From positions 1 through 31,213 of the forward strand of contig CANPYD010000002.1 in the NCBI GenBank assembly GCA_947587775.1: a stretch of DNA of 31,213 bases, read 5' to 3'. The DNA comes from an uncultured Clostridia bacterium (GTDB lineage Bacteria > Bacillota > Clostridia > Christensenellales > Borkfalkiaceae). The notes beneath the pieces were generated by a model. That model saw nothing but the letters and a program-made list of their open reading frames with translations, made no database searches and was not told the DNA's origin. A program made the translations under genes and the position numbers. Below, in pieces: positions 14,318-22,087 of this stretch (the stretch's first letter is position 1; every line of letters begins with the position of its first letter).

Positions 14318-15949
14318 TCAGAGCTGTGCTCCGATCCTTGCCTTCGTCTCGTCCTCGCCCAAGATCTGCTGGATCGAATAGAGGTCGGGCGTATTTGCCT
14401 TGCCCGTCGTTGCGATCCGCAAAACTTCCGCAACGTCCGCAACGCTGCCCTTGTAGGCCTCAGGGGCCGTTTTATACTCCTTCATCTCCGCCGCGAAGCC
14501 GTTTCCTGCGGCAATCTCCTTGATCTTTGCAAACCAAACCTGCGAATCGTCCGCAGGATCGTATGTTGCAAGAAAACCTTCCAAAATCGCCTGTTTCGTC
14601 GCCTCATCCACGCGGTATTCCTCGTATGATGCGGGACGTTCGAAGAAATATCTGATAAATTCCATCGCCTGCGAGGCGGTCGTGAAGTCCTTTCTGCGCT
14701 TTTTCCCGCCGATCCCCATGCACAGCGTGAGGACTTTGAGCATCCTTTCCCTGTCGTCAAAGGAATGTTTTTGGGCTTCGCTTCCGAACTCCTCCGCCCA
14801 ATCCTTCAAGAATTCGAGCATTTCCTCGGCGGAGAGTTTGGAGAGCTCGTTTTTCGAAATGTCGTTAAGTTTGTCGATATCGAAGAGCGTTCCGCTTTTC
14901 GACATTTTCTCTGCGGTAAATTTGAACTCTTCAAGCGGTTTTTCGGGGTTTTTCAGATACCACTCCTCGAAATTGGAGTTGAGAAGCGTGAGCATATAGA
15001 CCTTGACCGCCCGCGCATAGTACCCTTCTTTACGGTAAAATTCGAGGGAAAGTTCGGGATCCTTGCGCTTGGAGAGTTTCCGCCGCGTTTCGCCGTCCTG
15101 CTTCATGAGCGAGCAGTTGTGCCCGTAACGCGGACGTTCGAAGCCCAGAACGTCAAACAACTCGATGTGGATGGGTAGAGAGGCAAGCCACTCCTCGCCG
15201 CGAATGACGAGCGTTGTGCGCATGAAATGGTCGTCAATGGCATGGGCAAAATGATAGGTCGGGATCCCGTCCGATTTCAGGATCACGACGTCCTGATCGT
15301 TTTCCGTGACCGTAATTTCCCCCTTGATGGCGTCGCGGAACTTGATCTTGTTCTCGGGGTTACCCATCGACTTCAAGCGGATGACGAAAGGCTTGCCCGC
15401 GTCGAGATTTTGGTAGATTTCCTCTTCGGAAAGGTTACGGCAGCGGGCGTATTTGCCATAATAGCCCGTGATCTCCTTCTTGGCGGTCTGCTCTTCCCTG
15501 AGGGCGGTAAGCTCCTCTTCTGTGCAAAAACAGGGATATGCCCGTCCCTCTTCGATGAGATGTTTGACAAAGGCGCGGTAAATCTCCGCGCGTTGGCGCT
15601 GGTACCACGGCGCATAGGTATTGTCGCCGTCGATCTCCGCCCCTTCGTCGAATTTGATATCGAAATAGCGCAGAGCGCTCTTCACCGCCTCCACTGCGCC
15701 GTCGACTTTCCGCTTTAAGTCGGTATCCTCGATCCGAAGATACAGGATCCCCCCGCTCTGATGGGCGATCCGTTCATTTGCGATCGCCGCGAAAAGGTTT
15801 CCGAGATGGATGAAACCGGTCGGCGAAGGCGCAAGGCGGGTGACCTGCGCCCCCTTCGGGAGATCCCGCGGGGGATATTTTGCTTCATATGATTCGAGGG
15901 CGGGGTATTCCCCGGGGAGCAGCCGCTCCGCAAGCGCTTTATAGTCCAT
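14318..15949 (-). CDS. gltX: Glutamyl-tRNA synthetase
   Basis: Class Ic synthetase charging tRNA-Glu, 543 residues. The nucleotide-binding HIGH motif is HLGN (48-51, in APSPTGFIHLGN), followed by LYLRIEDTDLKRK. The second signature is KLSKRKDPE, which precedes the anticodon-binding helical domain. An N-terminal extension of about 35 residues (LPGEYPALESYEAKYPPRDLP) precedes the first strand. Whether the enzyme is discriminating or also charges tRNA-Gln cannot be told here. The start at 15949 has GGAAGG spaced well; the frame extending to 16159 overlaps the reductase gene and is rejected. It lies within the operon with the PanE-like gene upstream and thyA downstream. Confidence 0.95.
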   Translation of the reverse strand: MDYKALAERLLPGEYPALESYEAKYPPRDLPKGAQVTRLAPSPTGFIHLGNLFAAIANERIAHQSGGILYLRIEDTDLKRKVDGAVEAVKSALRYFDIKFDEGAEIDGDNTYAPWYQRQRAEIYRAFVKHLIEEGRAYPCFCTEEELTALREEQTAKKEITGYYGKYARCRNLSEEEIYQNLDAGKPFVIRLKSMGNPENKIKFRDAIKGEITVTENDQDVVILKSDGIPTYHFAHAIDDHFMRTTLVIRGEEWLASLPIHIELFDVLGFERPRYGHNCSLMKQDGETRRKLSKRKDPELSLEFYRKEGYYARAVKVYMLTLLNSNFEEWYLKNPEKPLEEFKFTAEKMSKSGTLFDIDKLNDISKNELSKLSAEEMLEFLKDWAEEFGSEAQKHSFDDRERMLKVLTLCMGIGGKKRRKDFTTASQAMEFIRYFFERPASYEEYRVDEATKQAILEGFLATYDPADDSQVWFAKIKEIAAGNGFAAEMKEYKTAPEAYKGSVADVAEVLRIATTGKANTPDLYSIQQILGEDETKARIGAQL

Positions 15950-16008
15950 TTGTGTCCTTCCTTCTATGTATGTATTGAAATTCTTTTTATTTGACTGTTC
16001 CCGCGGAT

Positions 16009-16980
16009 TCAGATCAGCTTCAGACTTTCGGGAGAAAGCTCCGCAAGACCGTTTTCGATCGCATGCACCAGCTCTATGGCGGCGCACAGCTTTGGGATCG
16101 GGATCCCCCTCTTTTTCCCCACACTCGCGACCGCGCCTGCGACGAAATCGACGTCGCACCGCCTGCCCGCCTCAAGATCTTTGAGCATGCCGGAGCGGAT
16201 TGCACTGTGTTTTTTCATCGCAAAGGGCAAAAGCATGCCCGCGAAGGGACTTTGGAAGAGTTTCCCGATGTCGTGCCCGTTCTGGACGAGCTTTTTGCAT
16301 CCCTCCGCCCGCGCCACGGCGACCGTTTCGCGCATGAGCGAAAGAACGAGCTTTTTATGTCTTTTGGCGAGTTCGCCGAAGGTGAGCCCCGAGATCGCGG
16401 AGAGCGTGGAAAACGCCGCATTGACGACGAGCTTGGAATAGCGGATCTCTTTCAGGTTCCCCGCCGTCACGGAAAAAGCGGAGGAGAGCATCTTTGAAAG
16501 CTCCTCCGTTCTGTTCCCCGCTCCGTATGCGCCGAACGCGAGATGCGGCGTTTCTTCTGCGGAAGTCAGTAGGATCCGCCCCGCCCCGATCTGCTCGGCG
16601 CCCCAGCCGAGCGCACAGCCGTACACCCGATTTGCCCCGAAAACCTCGGCAAGTTCCTCTTCCGGCAGGCCGTTTTGCACACAGACAAGCGCACCGTCCT
16701 CTTCTGAATAGGGAAGAAGAAAGCTGGCGACCGCGCGGTTCTCCCTTTGGCGCGTCGCAAGAAAGATGACGTCATATTTGCCCGTCATCTCTTTCGGCAA
16801 AAATGCGGATACAGGCACGACGCTCGTCCCTGCCGCGCCGCAAAGAACAGCGCCCCCGCTTTGAAGCGCCGCGACGTGTTCACGGTTGCGGGTGACGAGA
16901 TCACAGGGATATCCGCCGCGCGTCAAAAAAGCGCCGAGGCTTGTCCCCATCGCACCCGCGCCGTAGACGAGGATCCTCAC
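16009..16980 (-). CDS. Ketopantoate reductase family protein (PanE/ApbA-like)
   Basis: A 323-residue two-domain NADPH oxidoreductase. The Rossmann motif GAGAMG is at 7-12. QNGLPEE (102-108) and YSKLVVNAAFSTLSAISG hold the hinge and probable catalytic lysine. EAGRRCDVDFVAGAVASVGKKRGIPIPK is the family's C-terminal signature. Authentic PanE usually has Glu in (T/S)EID where this protein reads CDVD, so its substrate may differ. No panB, panC or panD gene is near. The ATG overlaps the stop of the kinase-like gene by four bases (ATGA). I call the family, not the pathway step. Confidence 0.82.
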   Translation of the reverse strand: MRILVYGAGAMGTSLGAFLTRGGYPCDLVTRNREHVAALQSGGAVLCGAAGTSVVPVSAFLPKEMTGKYDVIFLATRQRENRAVASFLLPYSEEDGALVCVQNGLPEEELAEVFGANRVYGCALGWGAEQIGAGRILLTSAEETPHLAFGAYGAGNRTEELSKMLSSAFSVTAGNLKEIRYSKLVVNAAFSTLSAISGLTFGELAKRHKKLVLSLMRETVAVARAEGCKKLVQNGHDIGKLFQSPFAGMLLPFAMKKHSAIRSGMLKDLEAGRRCDVDFVAGAVASVGKKRGIPIPKLCAAIELVHAIENGLAELSPESLKLI

Positions 16981-17483
16981 AGATGGAAGCCCGCGGCTGC
17001 GGCAAGCGTTTCTACCGTCTCGTCGATGTTGAGCCCGCTGCAGTCGACGACGATATCCGCGTATTTTTCATAGAGCGGAACGCGCTCTTTGTGCAGCTCT
17101 CTGAGATTCGTGATCCCCTTGCGCATCACGACGCCGCGGCGTAAAAAGCTCGAAATGCGCTTTTCCGTTTCGTTTGCGCTGATCTCGAGATAGATGACCT
17201 TGCCGAGGGATTTGAGGTGCTCCATCGCCTGTTCGCAATAACAGACGCTGCCGCCCGTCGCAACGACGCAGCGGGAGACAAAGAGTCCCGAACAGACGCG
17301 GTTTTCGATGGCAAGGAAGCCCTCTGCGCCCTTCTCCTCGATAAGGGTCGGAAGGAGCTCCTGCTCCTCGCCCTGAATGATGAGGTCGGTATCGACGAAG
17401 CCGTACCCGATCTTCTTCGCAAGCAATACCCCTGCGGTACTCTTGCCCGCGGAAGGCATGCCAATCAAAATAAGATTATCCAT
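16977..17483 (-). CDS. Shikimate-kinase-like P-loop kinase of uncertain substrate
   Basis: A 168-residue NMP-kinase-fold protein that a similarity search would call AroK. Walker A GMPSAGKS is at 8-15 and DTD at 31-33. Two shikimate-site features are missing: the arginine of GFR is Leu57 (GFLAIE), and the GGG motif reads ATGGSV (75-80). The lid sequence RRGVVMRKGITNL also differs from the usual R..RPLL, while KERVPLYEKYAD (132-143) is kept. From memory, Clostridia carry a recurring sister family with these exact traits, so the substrate may not be shikimate. The start is MDNLILIG at 17483, set by a -10 box six bases upstream. First gene of the operon leading to panE-like, gltX, thyA and folA. 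Confidence 0.8.
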   Translation of the reverse strand: MDNLILIGMPSAGKSTAGVLLAKKIGYGFVDTDLIIQGEEQELLPTLIEEKGAEGFLAIENRVCSGLFVSRCVVATGGSVCYCEQAMEHLKSLGKVIYLEISANETEKRISSFLRRGVVMRKGITNLRELHKERVPLYEKYADIVVDCSGLNIDETVETLAAAAGFHL

Positions 17484-17489
17484 ACCAAA

Positions 17490-17518
17490 ATTATAATATA
17501 GGAAAATGAATTTGTCAA
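17490..17518 (-). promoter_or_regulatory. Consensus sigma-A promoter, leaderless, of the kinase-like operon
   Basis: Minus strand: perfect -35 TTGACA (17513-17518), 17-bp spacer, perfect -10 TATAAT (17490-17495). The ATG is exactly six bases after the -10, so +1 equals the A of ATG. Confidence 0.85.
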
Positions 17519-17640
17519 TTCTCAGTCGGGACAATTCAAAATTTCTTTTTGACATGTCCCCAAAATCGGGAGCCCTCCCCTCTGAAAGTGAAAAAAATCA
17601 AAGCAAACAAAAAAATTTGCAAATCATGGCGTAAAAAAAG

Positions 17641-17669
17641 TTGTGTTTTATCGGAGGTTATGGTATACT
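17641..17669 (+). promoter_or_regulatory. Sigma-A promoter of secG
   Basis: -35 TTGTGT (17641-17646), 17-bp spacer, -10 TATACT (17664-17669). The leader is about 34 nt and carries AAAGGA eight bases before the ATG. Confidence 0.7.
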
Positions 17670-17709
17670 TTTAGCTGTATCTTGTAAAAAACATAAAGGA
17701 CAAACGAAT

Positions 17710-18033
17710 ATGGATGTTGTTTCTTTGATTTCAAGTCTGCTCGCCCCCGCCAGTTCTTTCGCGGCGTACGACACATACCGCATCGTCAGTTTTGTGTTCA
17801 TCGCTCTGATGTTTGTCGCCGCGCTTGCCGCGATCATCCTCGTCATGCTCCAACCCGGCAACTCCAACGGGATCGACGCGCTCGGCGGATCCAGCGAAAC
17901 ATTCTACGGCAAGAACAAGGGTAGATCGACGGAAGCCAAGCTCAAGATGTGGACATATATCTGTCTCGGTGTGCTTGCGGTTCTCGCGATTGTGTTCTTC
18001 ATTCTTCAGATCACAAGCATTTGGACTGCGTAA
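17710..18033 (+). CDS. secG: Preprotein translocase subunit SecG
   Basis: Small subunit of the SecYEG channel in the cytoplasmic membrane. The 107-residue protein has two membrane segments (about 25-47 and 80-102). The conserved cytoplasmic loop between them, VMLQPGNSNGIDALGGSSETFYGK (45-68), matches the family's LLQ..K..GL...GG....F..K signature. The N-terminus is about 20 residues longer than usual. The start at 17710 (MDVVSLIS) is supported by AAAGGA; the frame from 17641 begins inside the promoter. It is followed by rnr and smpB, the standard Firmicute order. Confidence 0.93.
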   Translation: MDVVSLISSLLAPASSFAAYDTYRIVSFVFIALMFVAALAAIILVMLQPGNSNGIDALGGSSETFYGKNKGRSTEAKLKMWTYICLGVLAVLAIVFFILQITSIWTA

Positions 18034-18046
18034 AGAAGAGAGTTTC

Positions 18047-18065
18047 AGGGCGGCTTGGCCGCCCT
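18047..18065 (+). terminator. Hairpin between secG and rnr, possible attenuator
   Basis: AGGGCGGC (18047-18054) pairs perfectly with GCCGCCCT (18058-18065) around TTG, followed by ATTTCTTTG. The T tract is interrupted, so termination is probably partial. It lies between the secG stop and the rnr ribosome-binding site and may lower rnr expression relative to secG or protect the secG 3' end. Confidence 0.6.
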
Positions 18066-18090
18066 ATTTCTTTGTCAAAAAGGAGATCGT

Positions 18091-20166
18091 TTGAACGTTA
18101 AAAAACTTTTGCTCGAAAAAATCAAGGACGGATCCTTCGCCCTTCTCAATGCCCAGCAGATCGCACAAAAATTAAAACTCGGAAGGCGTGAGACATTTGC
18201 GATCCGCGAAATGCTCTTTTCTCTCGTGCGGGAAGGAGAACTTCTCGCGGACGGGAGAGACCGCTTCGGGACTGCGGAACAATTCGGCGCAAAGCGCGGA
18301 AAGATCGTCGGAAACGAACGCGGCTTCGGATTTTTTATTCCCGACGACGGCTCGGGTGACCTTTTCCTCCCCCGCCGCGCCATGAAAAACGCCCTTCACG
18401 GGGATGATGTCCTCTGCCGCAAGACGGGCACCGGGGACGAGGGCGAAGTGCTCGCTGTCCTCACGCGGGGATACGATGAGATCGTCGGCGAATTCTCGCG
18501 CGCACGGAGAGGCGGTTTTGTCTCTCCCGATGAAAGACGGTTCGACGAGGACGTCTTCATCCCCCAAAATAAAATCAACGGCGCGGCGAGCGGCGCGAAG
18601 GTTGTTGCAAAGATCACCGCCTATGACGGACGGATGCCTGTCGGCGAGATCGTCGGGATCATCGGTAAAAGCGGCGACTTTCTCACAGAGGAACTTGCCC
18701 TGATCCGCGCACACAATCTGAAAGAGGATTTTCCGGAAGATGTCCTCGCCGAGGGCGAAAAACAGCGCATGCGGGATCCCCTCGGCAGTCTCGGCGGACG
18801 GCTCGACCTCAGGGGAAAGCTCATCATCACGGTGGACGGCGAGGACACGCGGGACATCGATGATGCGATCTCCGTCGAAAAACGGGGCGGGAACTTCGAG
18901 CTCGGCGTCCACATCGCCGATGTTTCCCATTATGTACAGCAAGGCAGCGCACTCGACCGTGAGGCCTTCGGCCGCGGGACGAGCGTGTATTTTCCCGACC
19001 GCGTCCTGCCCATGCTTCCCCCTTCCCTTTCCAACGATATCTGTTCTTTGAACGAGGGCGTGCCGAGGCTCACCCTCTCCTGTATCATGACCGTCGACCG
19101 CCGCGGCAATGTCGTCGGAAAGAAGATCGTCCCGTCCGTGATATGCTCCCGCCACAGGATGACGTATACCGACGTTACGGCGATCGCGGAGGGCGACCCC
19201 GCTGCAAGAGCGCGCTATCCCGATCTGGTTGAATTTGTCGAAAGGGCAACGGAGCTCACCCGCATTCTGATGGCGGCAAGAAAGCGGCGCGGCGGCATCG
19301 ATATGGATATCGGCGAGGCAAAGATCCTCTATGAAAACGGAGAAATTTCCATTCCCGAGCATGAAAGGACGATCTCACACGATATGATCGAGCAGTTCAT
19401 GGTGCTCGCAAACGAGAGCGTCGCAAGCATCATGACCGAAAAAAAGATCCCCTTTGTGTACCGCGTGCACGAGAAGCCTTCTGCGGAAAAGGCGTCTGCT
19501 TTCCGTGAATTTTTGAAGGAAGCGGGCGCTGCGCCGAAATTCGATCCGTCTGACGTCTCCCCGCATGACTATCAAAAAGTGCTCAGCGATCTGGAGTCTT
19601 CTCCGCTGTACGCCGTCGTCAACCGAGTGATGCTGCGCTCCATGATGAAAGCGGTCTATTCCCCCGATAACATCGGACACTTCGGGCTCGCTTCCGAATG
19701 CTACTGTCATTTCACGTCCCCTATCCGCCGCTATCCCGATCTGTGCATCCACCGTATCATCAAGGACGCGCTCAAAGAGGAAAGCGCCGCGCGGGAGAAG
19801 TATCAAAGGGTCGTGGAAAGCGTCTCCGTCCGCTCCTCCGCATGCGAACGCAACGCCGCAGAAGCCGAACGGGACGTCGACGCACTCTATATCACCGCCT
19901 ATATGCAGGAAAGGATCGGCGAAGAATATGAGGCGACCGTCTCGGGCGTCACCTCGTTCGGGATCTTTGCGGAGCTTTCCAACACGGTCGAAGGGCTCAT
20001 TCCCATCGAAACACTGCCTGACGACAGCTACGAATATCTTGAAGAGCGTTTCCTTCTCCGCGGGACGAAACATTCCTTCCGTCTCGGACAGCGGTTGAAA
20101 GTCAAAGTCGTCGGTGTCGATTGGGGCGCGCGGCGGACGCAGTTTTCACTCGAAAAAATTCTTTGA
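18091..20166 (+). CDS. rnr: Ribonuclease R
   Basis: Processive 3'-5' exoribonuclease of the RNB family that degrades structured RNA and works with SmpB-tmRNA on defective messages. The 691-residue protein has an N-terminal winged-helix region (about 1-60) and cold-shock domains (about 60-225). The catalytic RNB domain carries the four-aspartate motif DTRDIDDAI (252-260), and a C-terminal S1 domain spans about 608-691. The lysine-rich tail of E. coli RNase R is missing; the protein ends right after S1. The start is TTG at 18091 with AAGGAG placed five bases upstream; no in-frame ATG fits, because the one at 18055 is inside the preceding hairpin. The stop codon overlaps the smpB -35 box. Confidence 0.95.
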   Translation: MNVKKLLLEKIKDGSFALLNAQQIAQKLKLGRRETFAIREMLFSLVREGELLADGRDRFGTAEQFGAKRGKIVGNERGFGFFIPDDGSGDLFLPRRAMKNALHGDDVLCRKTGTGDEGEVLAVLTRGYDEIVGEFSRARRGGFVSPDERRFDEDVFIPQNKINGAASGAKVVAKITAYDGRMPVGEIVGIIGKSGDFLTEELALIRAHNLKEDFPEDVLAEGEKQRMRDPLGSLGGRLDLRGKLIITVDGEDTRDIDDAISVEKRGGNFELGVHIADVSHYVQQGSALDREAFGRGTSVYFPDRVLPMLPPSLSNDICSLNEGVPRLTLSCIMTVDRRGNVVGKKIVPSVICSRHRMTYTDVTAIAEGDPAARARYPDLVEFVERATELTRILMAARKRRGGIDMDIGEAKILYENGEISIPEHERTISHDMIEQFMVLANESVASIMTEKKIPFVYRVHEKPSAEKASAFREFLKEAGAAPKFDPSDVSPHDYQKVLSDLESSPLYAVVNRVMLRSMMKAVYSPDNIGHFGLASECYCHFTSPIRRYPDLCIHRIIKDALKEESAAREKYQRVVESVSVRSSACERNAAEAERDVDALYITAYMQERIGEEYEATVSGVTSFGIFAELSNTVEGLIPIETLPDDSYEYLEERFLLRGTKHSFRLGQRLKVKVVGVDWGARRTQFSLEKIL

Positions 20167-20191
20167 CAATCTGATTCTTTCATGATACAAT
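20163..20191 (+). promoter_or_regulatory. Sigma-A promoter of smpB overlapping the rnr stop
   Basis: -35 TTGACA (20163-20168) includes two bases of the rnr TGA stop. After a 17-bp spacer comes -10 TACAAT (20186-20191). The ATG at 20198 is six bases further, so +1 coincides with the start codon. Confidence 0.8.
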
Positions 20192-20197
20192 ATGGGT

Positions 20198-20641
20198 ATG
20201 AAGATCATTGCGGTCAATAAATCCGCTTCCTTTGAGTATTTCATCGGGGATAAATACGAGGCGGGGATCGTCCTCGAGGGCGCGGAGGTAAAATCTCTCC
20301 GCGCAGGGAAGGCGTCCCTCGGAGAGAGCTTTTGCGAAGTCCGCAGCGGCGAGATCCTCCTCAAAAATATGCACATCGCCCTCTATGATAAGAGCGGCGC
20401 ATTTTCCACACGCGATTCGAGGAAGGACAGAAAGCTCCTTCTGCACCGTATGGAGATCGCAAAAATCGCGGGAAAAGTCAACGAAAAAGGATTTACGCTC
20501 GTACCTCTCAAGATTTATTTCAAGGATGCGCTCGTCAAAGTGGAGATTGCTCTCTGCAAGGGCAAACATACCTATGATAAAAAACAAGCCCTCAAAGAAC
20601 GCGATTTGAAGCGCGCCATGGACCGCGAAGCAAAAGGATAA
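20198..20641 (+). CDS. smpB: SsrA-binding protein SmpB
   Basis: Binds tmRNA and delivers it to stalled ribosomes for trans-translation. The 147-residue beta-barrel protein has the canonical order: NKSASFEYFIGDKYEAGIVLEGAEVKSLRAGKASL, then LLKNMHIA, RKLLLHRMEIAKI, and KGFTLVPLKIYF. KGKHTYDKKQALKERDLKRAM is the C-terminal tail that enters the decoding centre. The ATG at 20198 (MKIIAVNK) is preferred to the ATG at 20192, because the latter touches the -10 box. It therefore has no ribosome-binding site and is predicted leaderless, while rnr immediately upstream has a strong one. The ssrA gene is not in the window. Confidence 0.95.
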   Translation: MKIIAVNKSASFEYFIGDKYEAGIVLEGAEVKSLRAGKASLGESFCEVRSGEILLKNMHIALYDKSGAFSTRDSRKDRKLLLHRMEIAKIAGKVNEKGFTLVPLKIYFKDALVKVEIALCKGKHTYDKKQALKERDLKRAMDREAKG

Positions 20642-20642
20642 A

Positions 20643-20678
20643 AACTTCCCGCCGAAAATCGGCGGAAGTTTCTTTATT
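20643..20678 (+). terminator. Intrinsic terminator after smpB
   Basis: AACTTC plus CGCCGA pair with TCGGCG plus GAAGTT with one bulged C and an AAA loop, followed by TCTTTATT. Confidence 0.85.
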
Positions 20679-20694
20679 CGGTTCATAATAAACG

Positions 20695-20747
20695 AAAACC
20701 CCACATATCGGTCATAACAAATGTTTCGACACAATATACAGGGTTTT
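20695..20747 (-). terminator. Probable terminator of the tRNA-Val transcript
   Basis: Minus strand: AAAACCC just after the tRNA CCA end pairs with GGGTTTT about 40 nt later, with a partly paired TGTATAT/ATATGTG interior and a loop of about 23 nt. The 3' side ends in TTTT. The long loop makes it weaker than the other terminators here. Confidence 0.45.
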
Positions 20748-20749
20748 AG

Positions 20750-20826
<77 letters not shown>

Positions 20827-20841
20827 ATGCGTAACAATACT

Positions 20842-20870
20842 ATTCTACACAAATCCAAAGAGCTTGTCAA
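20842..20870 (-). promoter_or_regulatory. Promoter of tRNA-Val
   Basis: Minus strand: perfect -35 TTGACA (20865-20870), 17-bp spacer, -10 TAGAAT (20842-20847). The expected +1 is about nine bases before the mature tRNA 5' end. Confidence 0.8.
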
Positions 20871-20918
20871 GCATTCTTTCGGGCGTTTTCGATTTTTTTC
20901 GGAAAAATCTGCAAAAAA

Positions 20919-21482
20919 TTATTTTTTTCCTGTTTTCAGACGGAATGCACGGCGAAGCGCGGTGATCTCATCCTCGGAAAGTCCTTCTTTGGGAACCGGA
21001 TAAACGGTTGCCGCCGTAGGATAAAGCATAAAAAATTTCCCCTTCTCCCGAATCTTGACAAAATCCGGATAATAGACCTTTACCTTCCCAATATTCTCGC
21101 CGCGGCGGTCACTCTCGATTTCCATATAATTCTCGTAAAAAACATAATGGTTGAGCGCATCAAGCATTTCCGCATTTTTTATATTCTTTCTGATGGAAAG
21201 ATAAAAGATAAGACCCACGCCGAAAAGAAACGCGCCCAAGAGCAAGATCGCTACGTGAAAGGCCGTATCAAGCAATACGCCCTCTTCATCCAAAACACTC
21301 AAAACAATAAAAGCGATCAAAATAAGAATGCCTGCGAACAGGGCGGTCAGGCTTCCGATCCTTGCCCTTTTTGAAATATCTCTTTGGGCACGCGCATCAA
21401 TGCGATACGAGATCCGGAGAAGCGGACAACCTTGCGGGATCTCTTCGGCTTCTGTTATTTGATTTTCGGTTCTTTCTGACAT
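20919..21482 (-). CDS. YcxB-like membrane protein, paralogue A
   Basis: A 187-residue protein with two membrane segments (about 44-64 and 73-95) and a soluble C-terminal domain resembling YcxB. HYVFYENYMEIESDRRGENIGKVKVYYPDFVKIREKGKFFMLYPTAATVYPVPKEGLSEDEITALRRAF follows the family's plan: strand with Y/F-x-D/N, 'Y.DF.KI.E....F.LY' and 'P...LS..E...LR'. The N-terminal 25 residues are acidic and precede a matching SYRIDARAQRDISKRARI stretch. Function is unknown in the family. It lies 15 bp after paralogue B, with GGGG as a weak ribosome-binding site, and is the last gene of the gpsA-side operon. Confidence 0.7.
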   Translation of the reverse strand: MSERTENQITEAEEIPQGCPLLRISYRIDARAQRDISKRARIGSLTALFAGILILIAFIVLSVLDEEGVLLDTAFHVAILLLGAFLFGVGLIFYLSIRKNIKNAEMLDALNHYVFYENYMEIESDRRGENIGKVKVYYPDFVKIREKGKFFMLYPTAATVYPVPKEGLSEDEITALRRAFRLKTGKK

Positions 21483-21497
21483 GCGATTCCCCGGAAC

Positions 21498-22058
21498 TCA
21501 ATGATTGATTTTTGTGCTTTTACCGACAAGAAAAACACGGCGAAGCGCGGCGATCTCATCCTCGGAAAGCTCCCCCTTTTCGACAGGGTAAACGATCGTT
21601 CCTGTCCTGTAAAGAAGAAAACGCCGTTTTGTCTCCTTAATTTTTTTGAACTCAGAATAGCGGAGCGTCTCTTCCGTTTCGCCCTTCTCATTCTCCGTAC
21701 AGACGATCATCTCCTCCTCTGAAAATGTGCAGGAGTAAGAACCACTGTTTCGCGCTGCGCGCACGATGTTTCCGATCAGAACACCCGTAACCGCAAGCCC
21801 CGCAAGCGAGAGAAGCGATCCCATGCAGAGAAGTGTCAAAAGGAGCGCGAGATTCATATTGATGAGCGCGTCGCGGCTCTCGGCTGAGAGGATAAAATAG
21901 GAAATGAGTAGCGCGATCCCGATGAGAGTGACGGCGCCGCTGTATACGAGGAGCGCACGGGAAAACTCCCATTGCGTCCGTCCGTTGACGGAAAAGGACG
22001 TCCGTACGAGCGGTTCTTCCCCCATTTCGGTCGGTTTTTCGTCGATTATGTCAGACAT
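21498..22058 (-). CDS. YcxB-like membrane protein, paralogue B
   Basis: A 186-residue paralogue of the next gene: acidic N-terminus, SFSVNGRTQWEFSRALLVYSG, two membrane segments, then SCTFSEEEMIVCTENEKGETEETLRYSEFKKIKETKRRFLLYRTGTIVYPVEKGELSEDEIAALRRVF. The last 15 or so residues of this core (GELSEDEIAALRR) are nearly identical to paralogue A. I set the start at ATG 22058 (MSDIIDEKP) because it matches the MSERTE start of paralogue A. That ATG lies inside the 31-bp palindrome. A GTG at 22091, overlapping the gpsA stop, would add 11 residues. The nearest ribosome-binding site, AAGGA, is about 13 bases before ATG 22058. Confidence 0.68.
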   Translation of the reverse strand: MSDIIDEKPTEMGEEPLVRTSFSVNGRTQWEFSRALLVYSGAVTLIGIALLISYFILSAESRDALINMNLALLLTLLCMGSLLSLAGLAVTGVLIGNIVRAARNSGSYSCTFSEEEMIVCTENEKGETEETLRYSEFKKIKETKRRFLLYRTGTIVYPVEKGELSEDEIAALRRVFLVGKSTKINH

Positions 22059-22068
22059 AGTACTATGT
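22038..22068. repeat. 31-bp palindromic repeat, copy 4 (start codon of YcxB-like B)
   Basis: Centred on A at 22053. The right arm GACATAGTACTATGT is close to ideal and the inner left arm reads ATTATGTC. The start codon at 22056-22058 lies inside the element. ACATAGTACTATGT (22055-22068) is a perfect palindrome. Confidence 0.85.
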
Positions 22069-22087
22069 ATATCCTTAAAAATGCCGA

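Noticed and set aside
20827..20918. Integrated element or attachment site beside tRNA-Val
   Set aside because: No repeat of the tRNA 3' end, integrase or composition shift is present in the window.
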